A DNA stretch of 64,000 nucleotides from Haliclona indistincta (GCA_964017065.1 OZ024790.1:6499422-6563421), one strand, 5' to 3'. Shown: positions 10,015 to 21,780, numbered from the stretch's first letter. The notes: generated from the letters alone by a model not told the origin. Program-made: numbers and translations.

Positions 10015-11963
10015 TTATAGTTGTATTTGTTGATAAGCCTCATTGTGTTTGAGTGGTATTGTCCCTCCATAAGCTACGTTGTGTTGAGTAGTGATGGTGT
10101 GTTGTGTTATTGGTGTGTCATAGATCACTGGAGCTAGCTCAATGACTCCTCCTCCTCCTGCTGATGGTGGTGATGGTGTAGTGACTGGTGGTTTATCATG
10201 ATGAGGTCTCATAACACACCACACAATGATACTAGTGATAATAGCTGTACTGATGGCTGTCACTAATACACTAACAAGAACAGAGCTGGATATTACTGTG
10301 ACAATGAGAGTAATAAAATAAATTTGGAACACACACATCAAGTATGTTGTGTTGCTATAGTTGTAACTCACTTGGTACAATAGATCCACAATCACGATCT
10401 ATATTATGATCAAGCAAATTGAGCATTAAGGTTAGTCAATATAATAATGAACTTGTTTTAAATGTTGCTGAGTAAGTTTATAGAATGTCAAGCAATCTGA
10501 CATAGAATGCATTTTGCATTGCAATTATAAAGCCAGTTATTACTAATAGTTATCTTATGTAGCAGAGCTAAGTATCTTACAGAATGATGACTCACAGGCT
10601 ATGCACTACATGCTATGTGGTGTTTTACTTTTGACTTACCTGTGATACTAGGTGTAGTGGTAACATAAACAAAAGAAGAACTTGTATCAGCATTAGTTGA
10701 AGTTTGTATTACAGTTATTGTTGCAGTGCTTATAGGAGACAGCATCACTACATAGATGGAAATGGTGATGATGAACTGTAGTAGAACACTGTTACCAGTA
10801 GCTATAGAGTCATTATAAATTTATATATAGTTCCAGGTCCCAGAGCATTGACAGCAAGCACTGTAATATAGTAGGTTACTCCTGGTACACCAGACACTGT
10901 GTAGCTGTTGACGGTAGGGTTCAGTTTAGCTTGTAACTCAATGTTATCACTGGTATTATAAGACACTACATAGTGAAGGACTGAGAAACCAGCTATCAGT
11001 GGAGGAGGCTGGAATAAAGAAAAGATCCAGTAATCAGAAATTTAGCATAATTATTTTATTCTCACTATACATACCTGCCATGTCACATTAATATTTGTTA
11101 TTTGTAACTGAGCTATAAAGTTTACAATACCAGGAACTGAGACAACATAACATCATGTAAAACTGAATAAATTTTCATACCATCATATGTGGCTGCGAGT
11201 TGATCACTCCATGGTCCATGTTGTCCTGTACTGTCAGTAACAGACACAGCAAATGAGTAGTTGTGTCCACGAGTGATCAGGTCATCAGTCAGTATCAGTG
11301 ACTCAGTGTTGCTAGTACTGTAGCACGAGCTAGAGCTACTGTAGTTAGTGATATTGATAGTGTAGTTGAAGACACAGTCTGTGGGTCCATTAGGAGGAGC
11401 TAGCCATGTTAGTGATACTGGTGGCTTGTTGACGATGATACTGAGATTAGATGGAGGACTAGCTGCACCTTGTGTATTATTAATTAAAAATTAAGCAGTT
11501 ATTAGTACTACTTCAAAGTTACCTGCTATCATGATGGTCTCGGATTTTACAATCCCAAAAACAGCTGATTCACAGGTGATAGCTCTGTCATGATCAGATA
11601 TTTGAACACTATTAATAGTAGCATTTGACATCACTGTTAATCCCACAACGTGAGATACAACAGTATAGTAGACACTGGTATGTGATGGGTTATTGTATAC
11701 TATGAGATCTCCTCTATACTGCCATTGCAATGACGGTGGATTTTCGGATACATTTTTCATTCTAACAATAGTGCAGTTGATAGTGACATCTAGTCCAGGA
11801 CAGGCTGATAGTCCACTAGCTGGTTGAACAGGATGAAGTATGACTGTGTCTTCAACTTGACCAGTCACAAGATCTGTGGCTACTGTAGGTTGAGAACAAA
11901 ATATCACCTACTATTGTAATTACCTGTAGCTAGAAGACAGACTAGCACAATGTGTTGTAGCAT
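10015..11963 (-). pseudogene. Ig-FN3-FN3 receptor unit L5 (frameshifted in FN3b)
   Basis: Exons: signal 11924-11963, Ig 11523-11882, FN3a 11181-11468, FN3b1 11075-11136, FN3b2 10796-11008, stalk 10640-10747, mini-exon 10372-10398, TM/tail 10015-10295. The Ig is nearly identical to that of R5 (MKNVSENPPSLQWQYRGD), making L5 and R5 mirror sisters across the array axis. The tail is the proline type (MRPHHDKPPVTT) ending IYDTP...AYGGTIPL...EAYQQIQL. FN3b2 is 8 bp longer than in L1 near 10810-10835, which shifts frame and brings an in-frame stop before the donor, so this allele would lose membrane anchor and tail unless splicing differs. Confidence 0.8.
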
Positions 11964-12015
11964 CTGATCTGATCCAGTTCAGTAAACACACTCGACTTTC
12001 AGCTAGTTATCATAA

Positions 12016-12029
12016 CTACCACACCCACC
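12016..12029 (-). promoter_or_regulatory. CACCC-like upstream box, unit L5
   Basis: ctaccacacccacc, 53 bp upstream of the L5 start codon; same motif and similar spacing in nine other units. Confidence 0.5.
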
Positions 12030-12557
12030 TCACTAAACCATTCAAGTGAACTATGAATAAAGTTACTAGCTATAACCTTATGTAGAATATAAACTGATTC
12101 TCAAAATTAATTAATAAGGAAAATTGTTCAGTTAATATTCACTTGTTGATAAGCCTCATTGTGTTTGAGTGGTATTGTCCCTCCATAAGCTACGTTGTGT
12201 TGAGTAGTGATGGTGTGTTGTGTTATTGGTGTGTCATAGATCACTGGAGCTAGCTCAGTGACTCCTTTATCACTGTGATTAGCACTAGTACCAGTAGTAC
12301 TAGTAGTTGCTGTAGCATGTGATGATGGTCTCCTCCTCATAACACACCACACAATGATACTAGTGATAATAGCTGTACTGATGACTGATACTATCAATAC
12401 ACTAACAAGAACCACAGATACTGTAGTTACTGTAGTGAGAGAGAAACACACACTAATGATGACACACACAAAGTATTCTGACATTGTGTCAACAGGTCAT
12501 TGTTGTTTTAGTAACTCACCAATAATAGCAGATCCTGCAGTGCCTGACATTGGCTGT

Positions 12558-12562
12558 ACTAC
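12558..12562. other. Target-site duplication (left) of LTR element
   Basis: ACTAC, repeated at 17923-17927 on the other side of the element. Confidence 0.85.
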
Positions 12563-12757
12563 TGTAAGCGCCACGACAGCCCAGGATTGGCTGGATTCAG
12601 TTTCCCTTGGTTGCGGCCATGTTGTTATTGCCACAAAACTAATTATTATTCACAATACGTACAAATTACAACAATGAGAGTGAGCGAGTGGGAAGTGAGA
12701 ACAGACAGTGTAAACAATAAGATGAGCAAGAGAAAAAGACCATAATAAGCGTGAACA
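12563..12757 (-). repeat. 3' LTR of the pol-less element
   Basis: 195 bp from tgtaagcgcc to gcgtgaaca; matches the right LTR over its full length once copy E is removed. Confidence 0.85.
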
Positions 12758-12842
12758 TACCGCCGGCCTAAAGACAGAGTCTTTACAAAACCAAAGAAAC
12801 GATACAATAACAAAGACTATCTGTTCCAAATCATAACATACT

Positions 12843-13046
12843 ACAGTCGATTTCAGTTCCGTTCGAACAGAGGCTTTTGCTGGCGTGACGAGTGAGTGCC
12901 GTGCGCTGGCCGCGTAACGCATAGCCACGCCCCACAACAGTCCACACATGTAAAAATGGATGAATTACTACAAGCGTTACGCAACGGGTCAAACACCACA
13001 CGGAAGTACGCGATACGTGATGTTCGAACGGAACTGAAATCGACTG
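12843..13046. repeat. Inverted repeat inside the LTR element
   Basis: cagtcgatttcagttccg at ~12844 is the reverse complement of 13028-13046, with about 150 bp between; part of the 3' internal region. Significance unknown. Confidence 0.5.
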
Positions 13047-13229
13047 TAATGATACTAACAAGCGAAGAAGATACAACAAAATGAGAAACAATGCATGTAG
13101 TCAAACAATGAGATAGGTTACAACAACAAATAATGATCACAACATACCATAGAGTCAATAGATGAGATAGTCCGTATCCAATGTGTTCATAACCATAGAA
13201 TCCAATAGTCGGTTAGATAAGCGATGTGA

Positions 13230-14507
13230 TCATGTGACATGAGAAGGAGTGAGAGAACGTATGATCTCGATGCACAAACGAGAGTGAGCGAAAGTGTTCT
13301 GGGTAGAGTGCCGCCGGCCATGACAGACATGGAGAAACAGTATGAGGTAAGACTTGATGAGAATGGCGACGCCCGTAGAGGTTCGAATCAATCTGTCAAG
13401 CAAGGAATGAGGTGAGCAGGCGAGCAAGGAATGAGGTGAGCAGTCTAGCAAGGAATCAACGCCATTGATGTGAGAGAAATCTGCAGCACAACAAGTGATG
13501 ATTGGTATGCAGAGTTTGTGAGTTGAATGTCCAGACGACAATATAGCAAGTGAGGTCCCAGAGTTGACGACTTCTGGACATCGATCAATGGAGTAAGTAG
13601 TTTCACAGGAAGGATGAGTAGAAGGTTCATCTGTAACAACCATGAGAACAGATCTCTCGCAAGTTTCAATGGAATCAAGGGAAGGTTGTGAATCAGAGGT
13701 CAGAGTTTGTGTCTCATTACTGTGTGAGCTTGTGTTCACAAGAGTTGAAGATGTTGCAACTATGAGTGACATGTCTGGAACAGCTGGTAATTCCTTTTCA
13801 ATCTGAGGAGCGATGCCTTTATCAGACTCAAGCAGCGAAGAAGGGGTGAGAGAGGTATTAGCTGAAGGCAATAGTCTTCTGATCTTCAGACAACAATTGA
13901 ATACATCCTCGTCTAGTTGAGATTCAAGAGAGTATATCTCGTCCGAGTCTGACACGTCCAAATTGTACGATTCAAGGCATATCTTGCGTAGTTCGGCTTT
14001 GTAGCTACGAATAGTTTTGGCATATTGGTGAAGATGAGACTCAGGAGTTGACGAAGTGACATTGTCGTGAATAGAAAGAATCTTCTTTTGCAAGTAACAT
14101 AGTTCAGACAAACATTTCCTGCGTTGTTGTTCAGTAGACATGGAAGATTGCAACAGGCTGATGCGAACAAACAATGAACTGACTAGGTCGTCATGATTGT
14201 CAAGTAGCTCCTGTTCTCTGGAGAGGAGGGTTTCATCGTCAATAAGATCAATGACAGCAAAATGACGCTTCCAAAACTCAGAGTCCAGAGAGTTAAGTTG
14301 CCGTTCGATATCTTGAGCATGATGAAGATTGGCTTCCATCTGATTGCGTTCCAAGTTTTCCAGTCTCTTAGCGAGATGTGTGATGGAAACAGAAACTACA
14401 TTTCTTTGTAGGCGTGCAATTGATAACGAAGACATGACTGCTTTCTTTGAACGGAACTGACGAATGAGTATCGAGAATGATAGTGTCAATAGCAGCAAGA
14501 ACAACAA
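13230..14507 (-). CDS. Gag-like protein of the pol-less LTR element
   Basis: 425 codons. After a hydrophobic start (MLFLLLLTLSFSILI) the region ~residues 20-200 is helical and charged: SIARLQRNVVSVSIT, DDETLLSREQELLDNHDD, SLFVRISLLQ and LCYLQKKILSIHDN. This resembles the N-terminal coiled-coil segment of BEL/Pao gag polyproteins. The rest is Ser/Thr-rich and low complexity. No zinc knuckle, protease or polymerase motif follows. Translation may begin at the internal methionine MSSLSIARLQ (25 residues in) since the hydrophobic lead could be outside the real start. The BEL assignment rests on primer site and general composition; the protein match is tentative. Confidence 0.45.
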   Translation of the reverse strand: MLFLLLLTLSFSILIRQFRSKKAVMSSLSIARLQRNVVSVSITHLAKRLENLERNQMEANLHHAQDIERQLNSLDSEFWKRHFAVIDLIDDETLLSREQELLDNHDDLVSSLFVRISLLQSSMSTEQQRRKCLSELCYLQKKILSIHDNVTSSTPESHLHQYAKTIRSYKAELRKICLESYNLDVSDSDEIYSLESQLDEDVFNCCLKIRRLLPSANTSLTPSSLLESDKGIAPQIEKELPAVPDMSLIVATSSTLVNTSSHSNETQTLTSDSQPSLDSIETCERSVLMVVTDEPSTHPSCETTYSIDRCPEVVNSGTSLAILSSGHSTHKLCIPIITCCAADFSHINGVDSLLDCSPHSLLACSPHSLLDRLIRTSTGVAILIKSYLILFLHVCHGRRHSTQNTFAHSRLCIEIIRSLTPSHVT

Positions 14508-15589
14508 GAATAGAGCTGAGATGATATCCAGTAAGACAAGTAGTCTAGTAGCTTATCCAGATAGTAGTGTGATACAAGATCAACAAGCAGAGGCGAGAGA
14601 TAGATCCTGTAACGAGTGTGAATGACGGTTACGAAATGATGGAGTGATGGATTAACAAGGTCAATTTGAATTGTATGTAAAGCGTCAGAGTCAAGATCGT
14701 ATCAAGAGATGATGAACAGATTACAAGCGTGTTGGAACCTTGCTGTAAGCGAAGAGTAGTTATGCTTCAAACAAGAACAATACAACAGCAAATTGAAACA
14801 AGTGAGGCGACTGACAACAAGAGAATCGTCTGGCGATATTGTGTCCAAGAGACTGTATCTAATAATGCGAGGTGTCCGAGTAACACGAGGTAATGAGCGA
14901 AGAATTCTACTTGGAGATAGCGAGTGCAAGAATCAAATGGCTCACGTTAGATCAGAGCAACGAGTGGGAGCTTTGACGAGAAACAAAGAAATTGATGTAC
15001 AGATGATGCAACGAGTGTTCATGTACCAACAAGAGTGTCTTGTGTCAAGCAACAGGGATAAGTATCACTGTCAGCAGGTGATTATACAACTATGAGTGTT
15101 CTTTGTACTAGCAAGCAGACGAGTTATCAAGTGAAGGTGACTTCTCAGTAGATCAATAGTCACGTACGATGAGCGAGGTGTCTTGGTCAGCACCAACGAA
15201 TAGTGCGAGTAGAAGAATCGATGAAGGATTAAGAATGTACTAACCGTCAACCAAACAAGCCGAGTGGCAGAAAGTGAAATCAATAGATGAATAGAAGAAT
15301 TACGTCTTTGCTAGCAAACAGATGGATGAGCGAAAGATAGTCAATTTGTCAACAGTTCTATGACAAGTGATTCACTGTACTAGTGAACAACCAAGCACTG
15401 CAGTTGAGTGGGAATGTGAGCAATCACGTAACACGTTCTGTAACGGAATGAGTGAATTCTCTCTGTGTACACTAGTCAGGCAAGCGAAGGAGTAGAATGC
15501 AACTGTCGGGGGTGCCAGTGAAGAGCTTCGTGTACGACGATCAGACAAGTGGAAGAGTACAATAGTATGAGTCTCTCTGTGCCAGTGAA

Positions 15590-16085
15590 ACATACAAGTT
15601 CTGGAGGCACCAGCGATCAGACGAGCGGTAGAGTATCTCTCTGTGCCAAGGAACAGACGAGTCCTGTGTGCACCAGTGAGCAGATGAGCGAATGAGTATA
15701 GTCAGATGAATGTTTGAAGTTCTGTGAAGATGAGCAAACGAAGACCGTCAGTGTGAATAGAGCCGTATGTGTAATACTCTCTGTACCAGCAAACAGACCA
15801 GTTCTCTGTGTATACCAGTGAGCAGACGAGTGAGATCTCTCTGTGCTAGTGAACAGACGTGTTCTGTGTGTACCAGCGATCAGACGAGCGAAGGAGTGTC
15901 TCTCTGTACCAGCGAACAGGCGAGTCCTGTGTGCACCAGTGATCAGACGAGCGAAGAGTAGTCTCTGTGCTAGTGAACAGGCGAGTCCTGCGTGCACCAG
16001 CGATCAGACGAGTGTATTCTCCCTGGCCAGTGAACAGACGAGTTCGGTGCACCAGCAGTCAGGCGAGCAACAAGAAGGAGTGTGA
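15590..16085. repeat. Minisatellite in the pol-less element
   Basis: About seven or eight degenerate units built from tctctgtgccagtgaacag and gtgcaccagcgatcagacga, roughly 60 bp each, directly repeated. All reading frames are poor; this is leader-side DNA of the element. Confidence 0.75.
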
Positions 16086-16461
16086 GACGGTCAACAACGA
16101 CAAGGAATCAGTGTACGGTCAACAATGAAGAAGTGTTGAGGTGATGTCCAGCAGGTGAACAGCCACAGCGGTAGCGATGAAGTAGAGAAACTGAAGGAGA
16201 GAACAGCCAATGTACAACCACGTGGTAACGACAATGGAGTGAGAATCGACAGCGGGAGTAGCGACAACAGACTTGAGCATAGTAAGAACCGATGTAACGC
16301 GTCAGTAGATGTTCCAAGACTGTTATAGTACGCAGCAACGAGATTGAGTCAGAGTGGCGATGGTAGCACGTGGTTTCTCAAGATCAGGTAACGATAAGAG
16401 CTGAATCAGGCACAGTTCGATAGAATGAAGATGGACAAAGTGAAAAGATGACACTTCACTT

Positions 16462-16483
16462 TATCCGGTTCGAAGGACCATAA
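16462..16483 (-). other. Primer-binding site of the pol-less LTR element
   Basis: On the minus strand tggtccttcgaaccgga starts a few bases inside the 5' LTR; the same 17 bases follow the 5' LTR of the complete BEL/Pao element at 49434. Confidence 0.75.
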
Positions 16484-17922
16484 TGTAAGCGCCACGACAG
16501 CCCAGGATTGGCTGGATTCAGTTTCCCTTGGTTGCGGCCATGTTGTTATTGCCACAAAACTAATTATTACAAGTAATAAAAACATTTTAACCAAAATGCA
16601 AGAGATTTAGGGTTGGTATATTTATCGAAAAAGTATGGAAACAAGATTTTGAAATGAAAAGGATTGTAACAATAGCAGTATAATGCTACCTCCCTATTAA
16701 ATTAACCACAACTATCGAAAGCAGTTAATTTAGGGAGGTAGCATTATACTGCTATTGTTACAATCCTTTTCATTTCAAAATCTTGTTTCCATACTTTTTC
16801 GATAAATATACCAACCCTAAATCTCTTGCATTTTGGTTAAAATGTTTTTATTACTTGTTTCTTTTCTTTTTTTTATTAATGACTTAGTTGGCACTTATGC
16901 TAATACAGTGTAAAGAGCCTAGTATATCAGCTGACTGCATGCTATGGGCTGGCGATCGACTCTGCACTGCATGCATGCAACACGTACCATGCAACATTAG
17001 CTAAGCTTAAGCTAGCATTCTTACAAGCCTGAAGAAACAAATCCAGTGTAACAGTGATGATTTGCTCGTTGTCTGCTGTGAACACTGCTAGTGGCAGCAG
17101 CACTCGGATTCCAAGCAATTTGTACTAAGGTGCGCTTGTATTAGAATAATTGCATACACGGGCGTGCGCGAGTAGGCGTAACCTAGTAACGGAGTTCAAA
17201 CAGAATGATGGAATGGAGTCTGTTATGGACCAAAAATCGCTGTTTTCCTGGAAATACTCGCTTCTGCTAGTGTTTTAGGCTTAAATAGATATCAGGTGCA
17301 CTGCTCCCAACGACTAGTGTAGTTTCTGTGTAGGTTTTGTCTTGAATAGCTCACTAGCCATGGCGCTAGGCTCTCTGAAGAAGAAGAAGAAGAAGAAGAA
17401 GAATAAGAAGAAGAAAGAAGATGAACAAACGGGTGACCACGTGAACTCTGGTTTACCACCTTAGACCTGGTTTCTTTTGCTTCTGAAGGTCTCATTGTAA
17501 TCGCACAAATCGTGCAAAGAGCTTCAGAGCGTTAGATTAGCTTGAAACGCCCGTACGGCGAAGATATGGCAGTGCCGTAGTAGTGCCTCCGGGCGAGACG
17601 CCATCTTTCCATGCACATAGCAACTTGCCTTATAGTCTTTATTAGTAGACTCATTGTAAGCGCTTATCTCTTAGGATAGCCACTAGGTAGTTAAAATACC
17701 CCTGATGTCGTCAACAGCCAAGATATACGTGAATTATTGCGTTTAGCCTAAGTGTAGCCGCCATCTTATTTTCCGCCCAACCCTAAATATGCCACGACTA
17801 CCGCGTGGCATAATTCACAATACGTACAAATTACAACAATGAGAGTGAGCGAGTGGGAAGTGAGAACAGACAGTGTAAACAATAAGATGAGCAAGAGAAA
17901 AAGACCATAATAAGCGTGAACA
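16484..17922 (-). repeat. 5' LTR of the pol-less element, split by copy E
   Basis: LTR halves 16484-16569 (86 bp) and 17814-17922 (109 bp) add to 195 bp, equal to the other LTR. The intact LTR reads aattatta-ttcacaatacg at the split point, which gives a clean empty site for copy E. Confidence 0.85.
16570..17813 (+). mobile_element. Foldback/hairpin repeat, diverged copy E
   Basis: Starts CAAGTAAT at 16570; arms 16570-16707 and 16723-16857 form a near-perfect 140-bp palindrome. The body has a gaagaag-rich stretch (17371-17419) and gtgtagccgccatctta (17752), and ends with hairpin atgccacg...cgtggcat followed by aa at 17813. Same architecture as copies A to C but almost no sequence identity outside short blocks. 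Inserted between A (16569) and T (17814), no duplication. Confidence 0.8.
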
Positions 17923-19554
17923 ACTACATCCGACGGCATTTGAGAGCTGCTCACAACTATATACACACAATGATGTTCAGTTAAATAATTATAATAGTAC
18001 ATAAAACAGAGCCTACATGTATAACTAACCAGTTGTAAAGCAAAGTGGATCGGCAATAGTTGAGAGATGTGTTAAAGTAGTTGTATGAAGCAGCAATGAC
18101 ACTGGAAATGATGAATAATGATATTATACAGTTATTGTTATTTTTCTTACCATTCACTGTAGAGCATTCAGTGATAGGTCCTGGTCCCAGAGCATTGACA
18201 GCAAACACTGTAATATAGTAGGTTACTCCTGGTACACCAAACACTGTGTAACTATTGTGAGATGGGCTCAGTTTAGCTTGCACTTCAATACTGTTATCAC
18301 TGGTATTATAAGACACTACATAGTGAAGGACTGGGAAACCAGCTATCAGTGGAGGAGGCTGGAATAAAGAAAAGATCCAGTAATCAGAATGTTTTCCCAC
18401 TACTCTTACCTGCCATGTCACATTAATATTTGTTGTTTGTAACTGAGCTATGAAGTTTACAATACCAGGAACTGAGACAACATATAACATCATGTAAAAC
18501 TGAATAAATCTTCATACCATCATATGTGACTGTGAGTTGATCACTCCATGGTCCATGTTGTCCTGTACTGTCAGTAACAGCCACAGCAAATGAGTAGTTG
18601 TGTCCACGAGTAATCAGGTCATCAGTCAGTACCAGTGACTCAGTGTTGATAGTACTGTAGCACGAGCTAGAGCTACTGTAGTTAGTGATATTGATAGTAT
18701 AGTTGAAAACACAGTCTGTGGGCCCATTGGAAGGAGCTAGCCATGTTAGTGATACTGGTGGCTTGCTGGTGATACTCAGATTAGATGGAGGACTAGCTGC
18801 ACCTTTATTAGACAATACAATGCAAAATTATTTGAACATGCATGCTTGATCACATTGTGGTGAATCTATAATGTACTGTACATGGTGTAGTAGAGGAACG
18901 TTTAATGTCTTTGTCGTCTCATTAAACACTCACGAATTCATCAGTAAAATGAAGCACTCAGATCACGAGAAAAAATTAGTGCATGCCTGATGAACTGAAC
19001 TGAGTTCACCTCTATAGTCTGCTATACATCATAATCCATGTATTACCTGCTATTGTGATGGTCTCTGAGTGTATGGTAGAAATCTGTGATCGACATGTGA
19101 TCATTCTGTTATGATCAGATATTTGAACACTATTAATAGTAGCATTTGACATCACTGTTAATCCCACAACATGAGATACAACAGTATAGTAGACACTGGT
19201 ATGTGACGGATCATTGTATACTATGAGATCTCCTCTATACTGCCATTGCAATGGTGGTGGTACAACATTTGGGATATTGCTCATTCTAACAATAGTGCAT
19301 TTGATAGTGACATCTTGTCCAGGACAGGCTGATAGTCCACTAGCTGGTTGAACAGGATGGAGTATGACTGTGTCTTCAAGTACAACTTGACCTGTCACAA
19401 GATCTGTGGCTACTGTAGGTTGAGAGCTAAATATTGTTAGCATCACCTTCTATTGTAGTTACCTATAGCTAGTAGACAGACTAGCACAATGTGTTGCAGC
19501 ATCTGATCTGATCCAGTTCAGTAAACACACTCGACTTTCAGCTAGTTATCATAA

Positions 19555-19568
19555 CTACCACACCCACC
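19555..19568 (-). promoter_or_regulatory. CACCC-like upstream box, unit L4
   Basis: ctaccacacccacc, 53 bp upstream of the L4 start codon. Confidence 0.5.
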
Positions 19569-19681
19569 TCACTAAACCATTCAAGTGAACTATGAATAAA
19601 GTTACTAGCTATAACCTTATGTAGAATATAAACTGATTCTCAAAATTAATTAATAAGGAAAATTGTTCAGTTAATATTCAC

Positions 19682-21644
19682 TTGTTGATAAGCCTCATTG
19701 TGTTTGAGTGGTATTGTCCCTCCATAAGCTACGTTGTGTTGAGTAGTGATGGTGTGTTGTGTTATTGGTGTGTCATAGATCACTGGAGCTAGCCTCAGCG
19801 ACTCCTTTATCACATGCTACAGCAACTACTAGTACCAGTATTACTAGTAGTTGCTGTAGCATGTGATGATGGTCTCCTCCTCATAACACACCACACAATG
19901 ATACTAGTGATAATAGCTGTACTGATGACTGATACTATCAATACAACCACAGATATTGTAGTTACTGTAGTGAGAGAGAGAAACGCACACTCTAATGATG
20001 ACACACACAAAGTATTCAGCCATTGCGTCATCATGTTATTGTTGTTTTTGTAACTCACCAGTAGCTACAGATCCACTGCATCCCACTATATCCAATGGTG
20101 TTTGTGAACAGCTCACAACTATGTACAAACAATATTATGTTGTTTGTGATTCATAATTTAATTAAAAAAACTAAAACAAGCTACATGTAACTAACCAGAT
20201 GTTGTAAAGTAATGTCGATTAGTAGAAGAAGAAATCTGAAATGAAGTAATAGTTGAGATTTCAGTCACAGTTGTTGTCAATTGTAGCATTGAAACTAAAA
20301 AAATGTTATTAATTGCACCGCTTTGAATTCTAACCTATAGCATATCCATTGATAGGTCCTTGTCCCAGAGCATTGACAGCAAACACTGCAATGTAGTAGG
20401 TTACTCCTGGTACACCAGACACTGTGTAGCTAGTCATAGAAGAGTTCACTTGTGTGTGTATCAGTGTGCTGTTATCACTGGTATTATAAGACACTACATA
20501 GTGAAGGACTGGGAAACCATCTAGAGGCTGAAATGACTAAATTGTTAATATCAATGTCAATAATTCTTGCAATCATACCTGCCATAGCACATTAATATTT
20601 TTTAGTTGTAACTGTACTATGAAGCTCACAATATCAGGAACTGTGGGAACAAACAGAGTATTATTTTCAAGAATTCATAAATCAGATAGTTCATACCATC
20701 ATATGTGACTGTGAGTTGATCACTCCATGGTCCATGTTGTCCTGTACTGTCAGTAACAGCCACAGCAATGAGTAGTCGTGTCCACGAGTGATCAGGTCAT
20801 CAGTCAGTATCAGTGACTCAGTGTTGCTAGTACTGTAGCACGAGCTAGAGCTACTGTAGTTAGTGATATTGATAGTGTAGTTGAAGACACAGTCTGTGGG
20901 TCCATTAGGAGGAGCTAGCCATGTTAGTGATACTGGTGCAGTACTGATACTCAGATTAGATGGTGGACTAGCTGCACCTTTAGTAGACAATGCATGATAC
21001 ATGGAATTGTTTTTATTGAGCTAGAGTGATACTTCCTCACTTTGAAATTCATGCATAGTTAATAAAGTTAGGCAACTACACATTCACAAGTAGCTTGGCT
21101 GTGTGTGACTATGTGTGTTATAAGCTTGCATATGAGGTTGAATGCACTAAGGACTAGCGTTTGTCTCTTACCTGCTAGTATGATGCATGGTCTCTGAGTG
21201 TGTGACGGTTGATATCTGTGATCTACATGTGATATTATTGTCATGATCAGATATTTGAACACTATTAATAGTAGCGATCGACATCACTGTTAATCCCACA
21301 ACATGAGATACAACAGTATAGTAGACACTGGTATGTGAAGGGTTATCGTATACTATGAAATCTCCTCTATACAGCCATTGCAATGGTGCTGGTTCAGCAT
21401 TTGGGATATTGGTCATTCTAACAATAGTACAGTTGATAGTGACATCTTGTCCAGGACAGGCTGATAGTCCACTAGCTGGTTGAACAGGATGGAGTATGAC
21501 TGTGTCTTCAAGTATAACTTGACCTGCCACCAGATCTGTAGCTACTGCAAATAAATATATATATTGTTAGTAGCACCTAGTATAGCTGTAGCTATGGTAG
21601 TTACCTATAGCTAGTAGACAGACAGGCACAATGTGTTGTAGCAT
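19682..21644 (-). pseudogene. Ig-FN3-FN3 receptor unit L3 (several frame breaks)
   Basis: Exons: signal 21605-21644, Ig 21172-21544, FN3a 20697-20977, FN3b1 20579-20640, FN3b2 20335-20527, stalk 20196-20294, juxtamembrane 20059-20118, TM/tail 19682-19964. The Ig has ordinary CPGQDVTINC and NITCRS cysteines, but a 4-bp insertion close to its 3' end shifts frame. FN3a lacks one base near 20767. In the tail exon a 22-bp-arm palindrome (19811-19864) replaces normal sequence and gives an early stop after TSSCCSM. The IYDTP and later motifs survive as DNA downstream but are not translated in frame. Clearly a pseudogene with an arginine-type tail. Confidence 0.82.
19811..19864. repeat. Perfect 22-bp-arm palindrome in L3 tail exon
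   Basis: catgctacagcaactactag and two more bases are repeated in reverse complement after a ~9-bp loop. The right arm is the native coding sequence found in L4 and R2; the left arm is a new inverted copy, typical of template switching during replication. Confidence 0.85.
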
Positions 21645-21686
21645 CTTTCCAGTTCAGTAAACACACTCAGCTTATGTTTATCAAAA

Positions 21687-21700
21687 CTACCACACCCACC
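21687..21700 (-). promoter_or_regulatory. CACCC-like upstream box, unit L3
   Basis: ctaccacacccacc, 43 bp upstream of the L3 start codon. Confidence 0.5.
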
Positions 21701-21780
21701 TCATCAAACCATTGATCAATGAAAAAAATTACTAGTTCTTATATGCACTACAGTAGTCAAAATAAATATACATGAATATT

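Larger units (their letters stand above)
12563..17922 (-). mobile_element. Pol-less BEL/Pao-type LTR element (non-autonomous), nested in L4
   Basis: Two 195-bp LTRs (TG...CA) at 12563-12757 and 16484-16569 + 17814-17922, 5-bp target duplication ACTAC, and a primer-binding site next to the right LTR, so the element reads right to left. It carries one gag-like frame (13230-14507) and long non-coding, minisatellite-rich DNA, but no protease, RT or integrase. It uses the same primer site as the complete BEL/Pao element at 49 kb, which could have supplied the proteins. Its 5' LTR is itself split by repeat copy E. Confidence 0.82.
12128..19502 (-). pseudogene. Ig-FN3-FN3 receptor unit L4, intact frame but interrupted by an LTR element
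   Basis: Exons: signal 19463-19502, Ig 19047-19412, FN3a 18518-18802, FN3b1 18410-18471, FN3b2 18151-18358, stalk 18030-18101, juxtamembrane exon 17928-17956 plus 12520-12562, TM/tail 12128-12429. Without the insert all exon lengths add to a multiple of three, predicting about 468 residues. The tail is the arginine type (VMRRRPSSHATATT) and ends in VNIN. A 5.4-kb BEL-type element with ACTAC target duplication lies inside the 72-nt juxtamembrane exon, so normal transcripts would need to remove the whole element. Before that insertion the gene was apparently functional, which makes this a young knockout. Confidence 0.82.

Noticed and set aside
13445..15095. Several short open frames in the pol-less element
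   Set aside because: Low-complexity or antisense to the gag-like frame; no start context, domain or conservation.
15617..16052. Repetitive Cys/Thr-rich frames over the minisatellite
   Set aside because: Present on both strands and in several frames because the DNA is tandemly repeated; not evidence of a protein.
15600..16080. CRISPR-like array
   Set aside because: Direct repeats lack constant spacing and unique spacers; the context is a eukaryotic retroelement.
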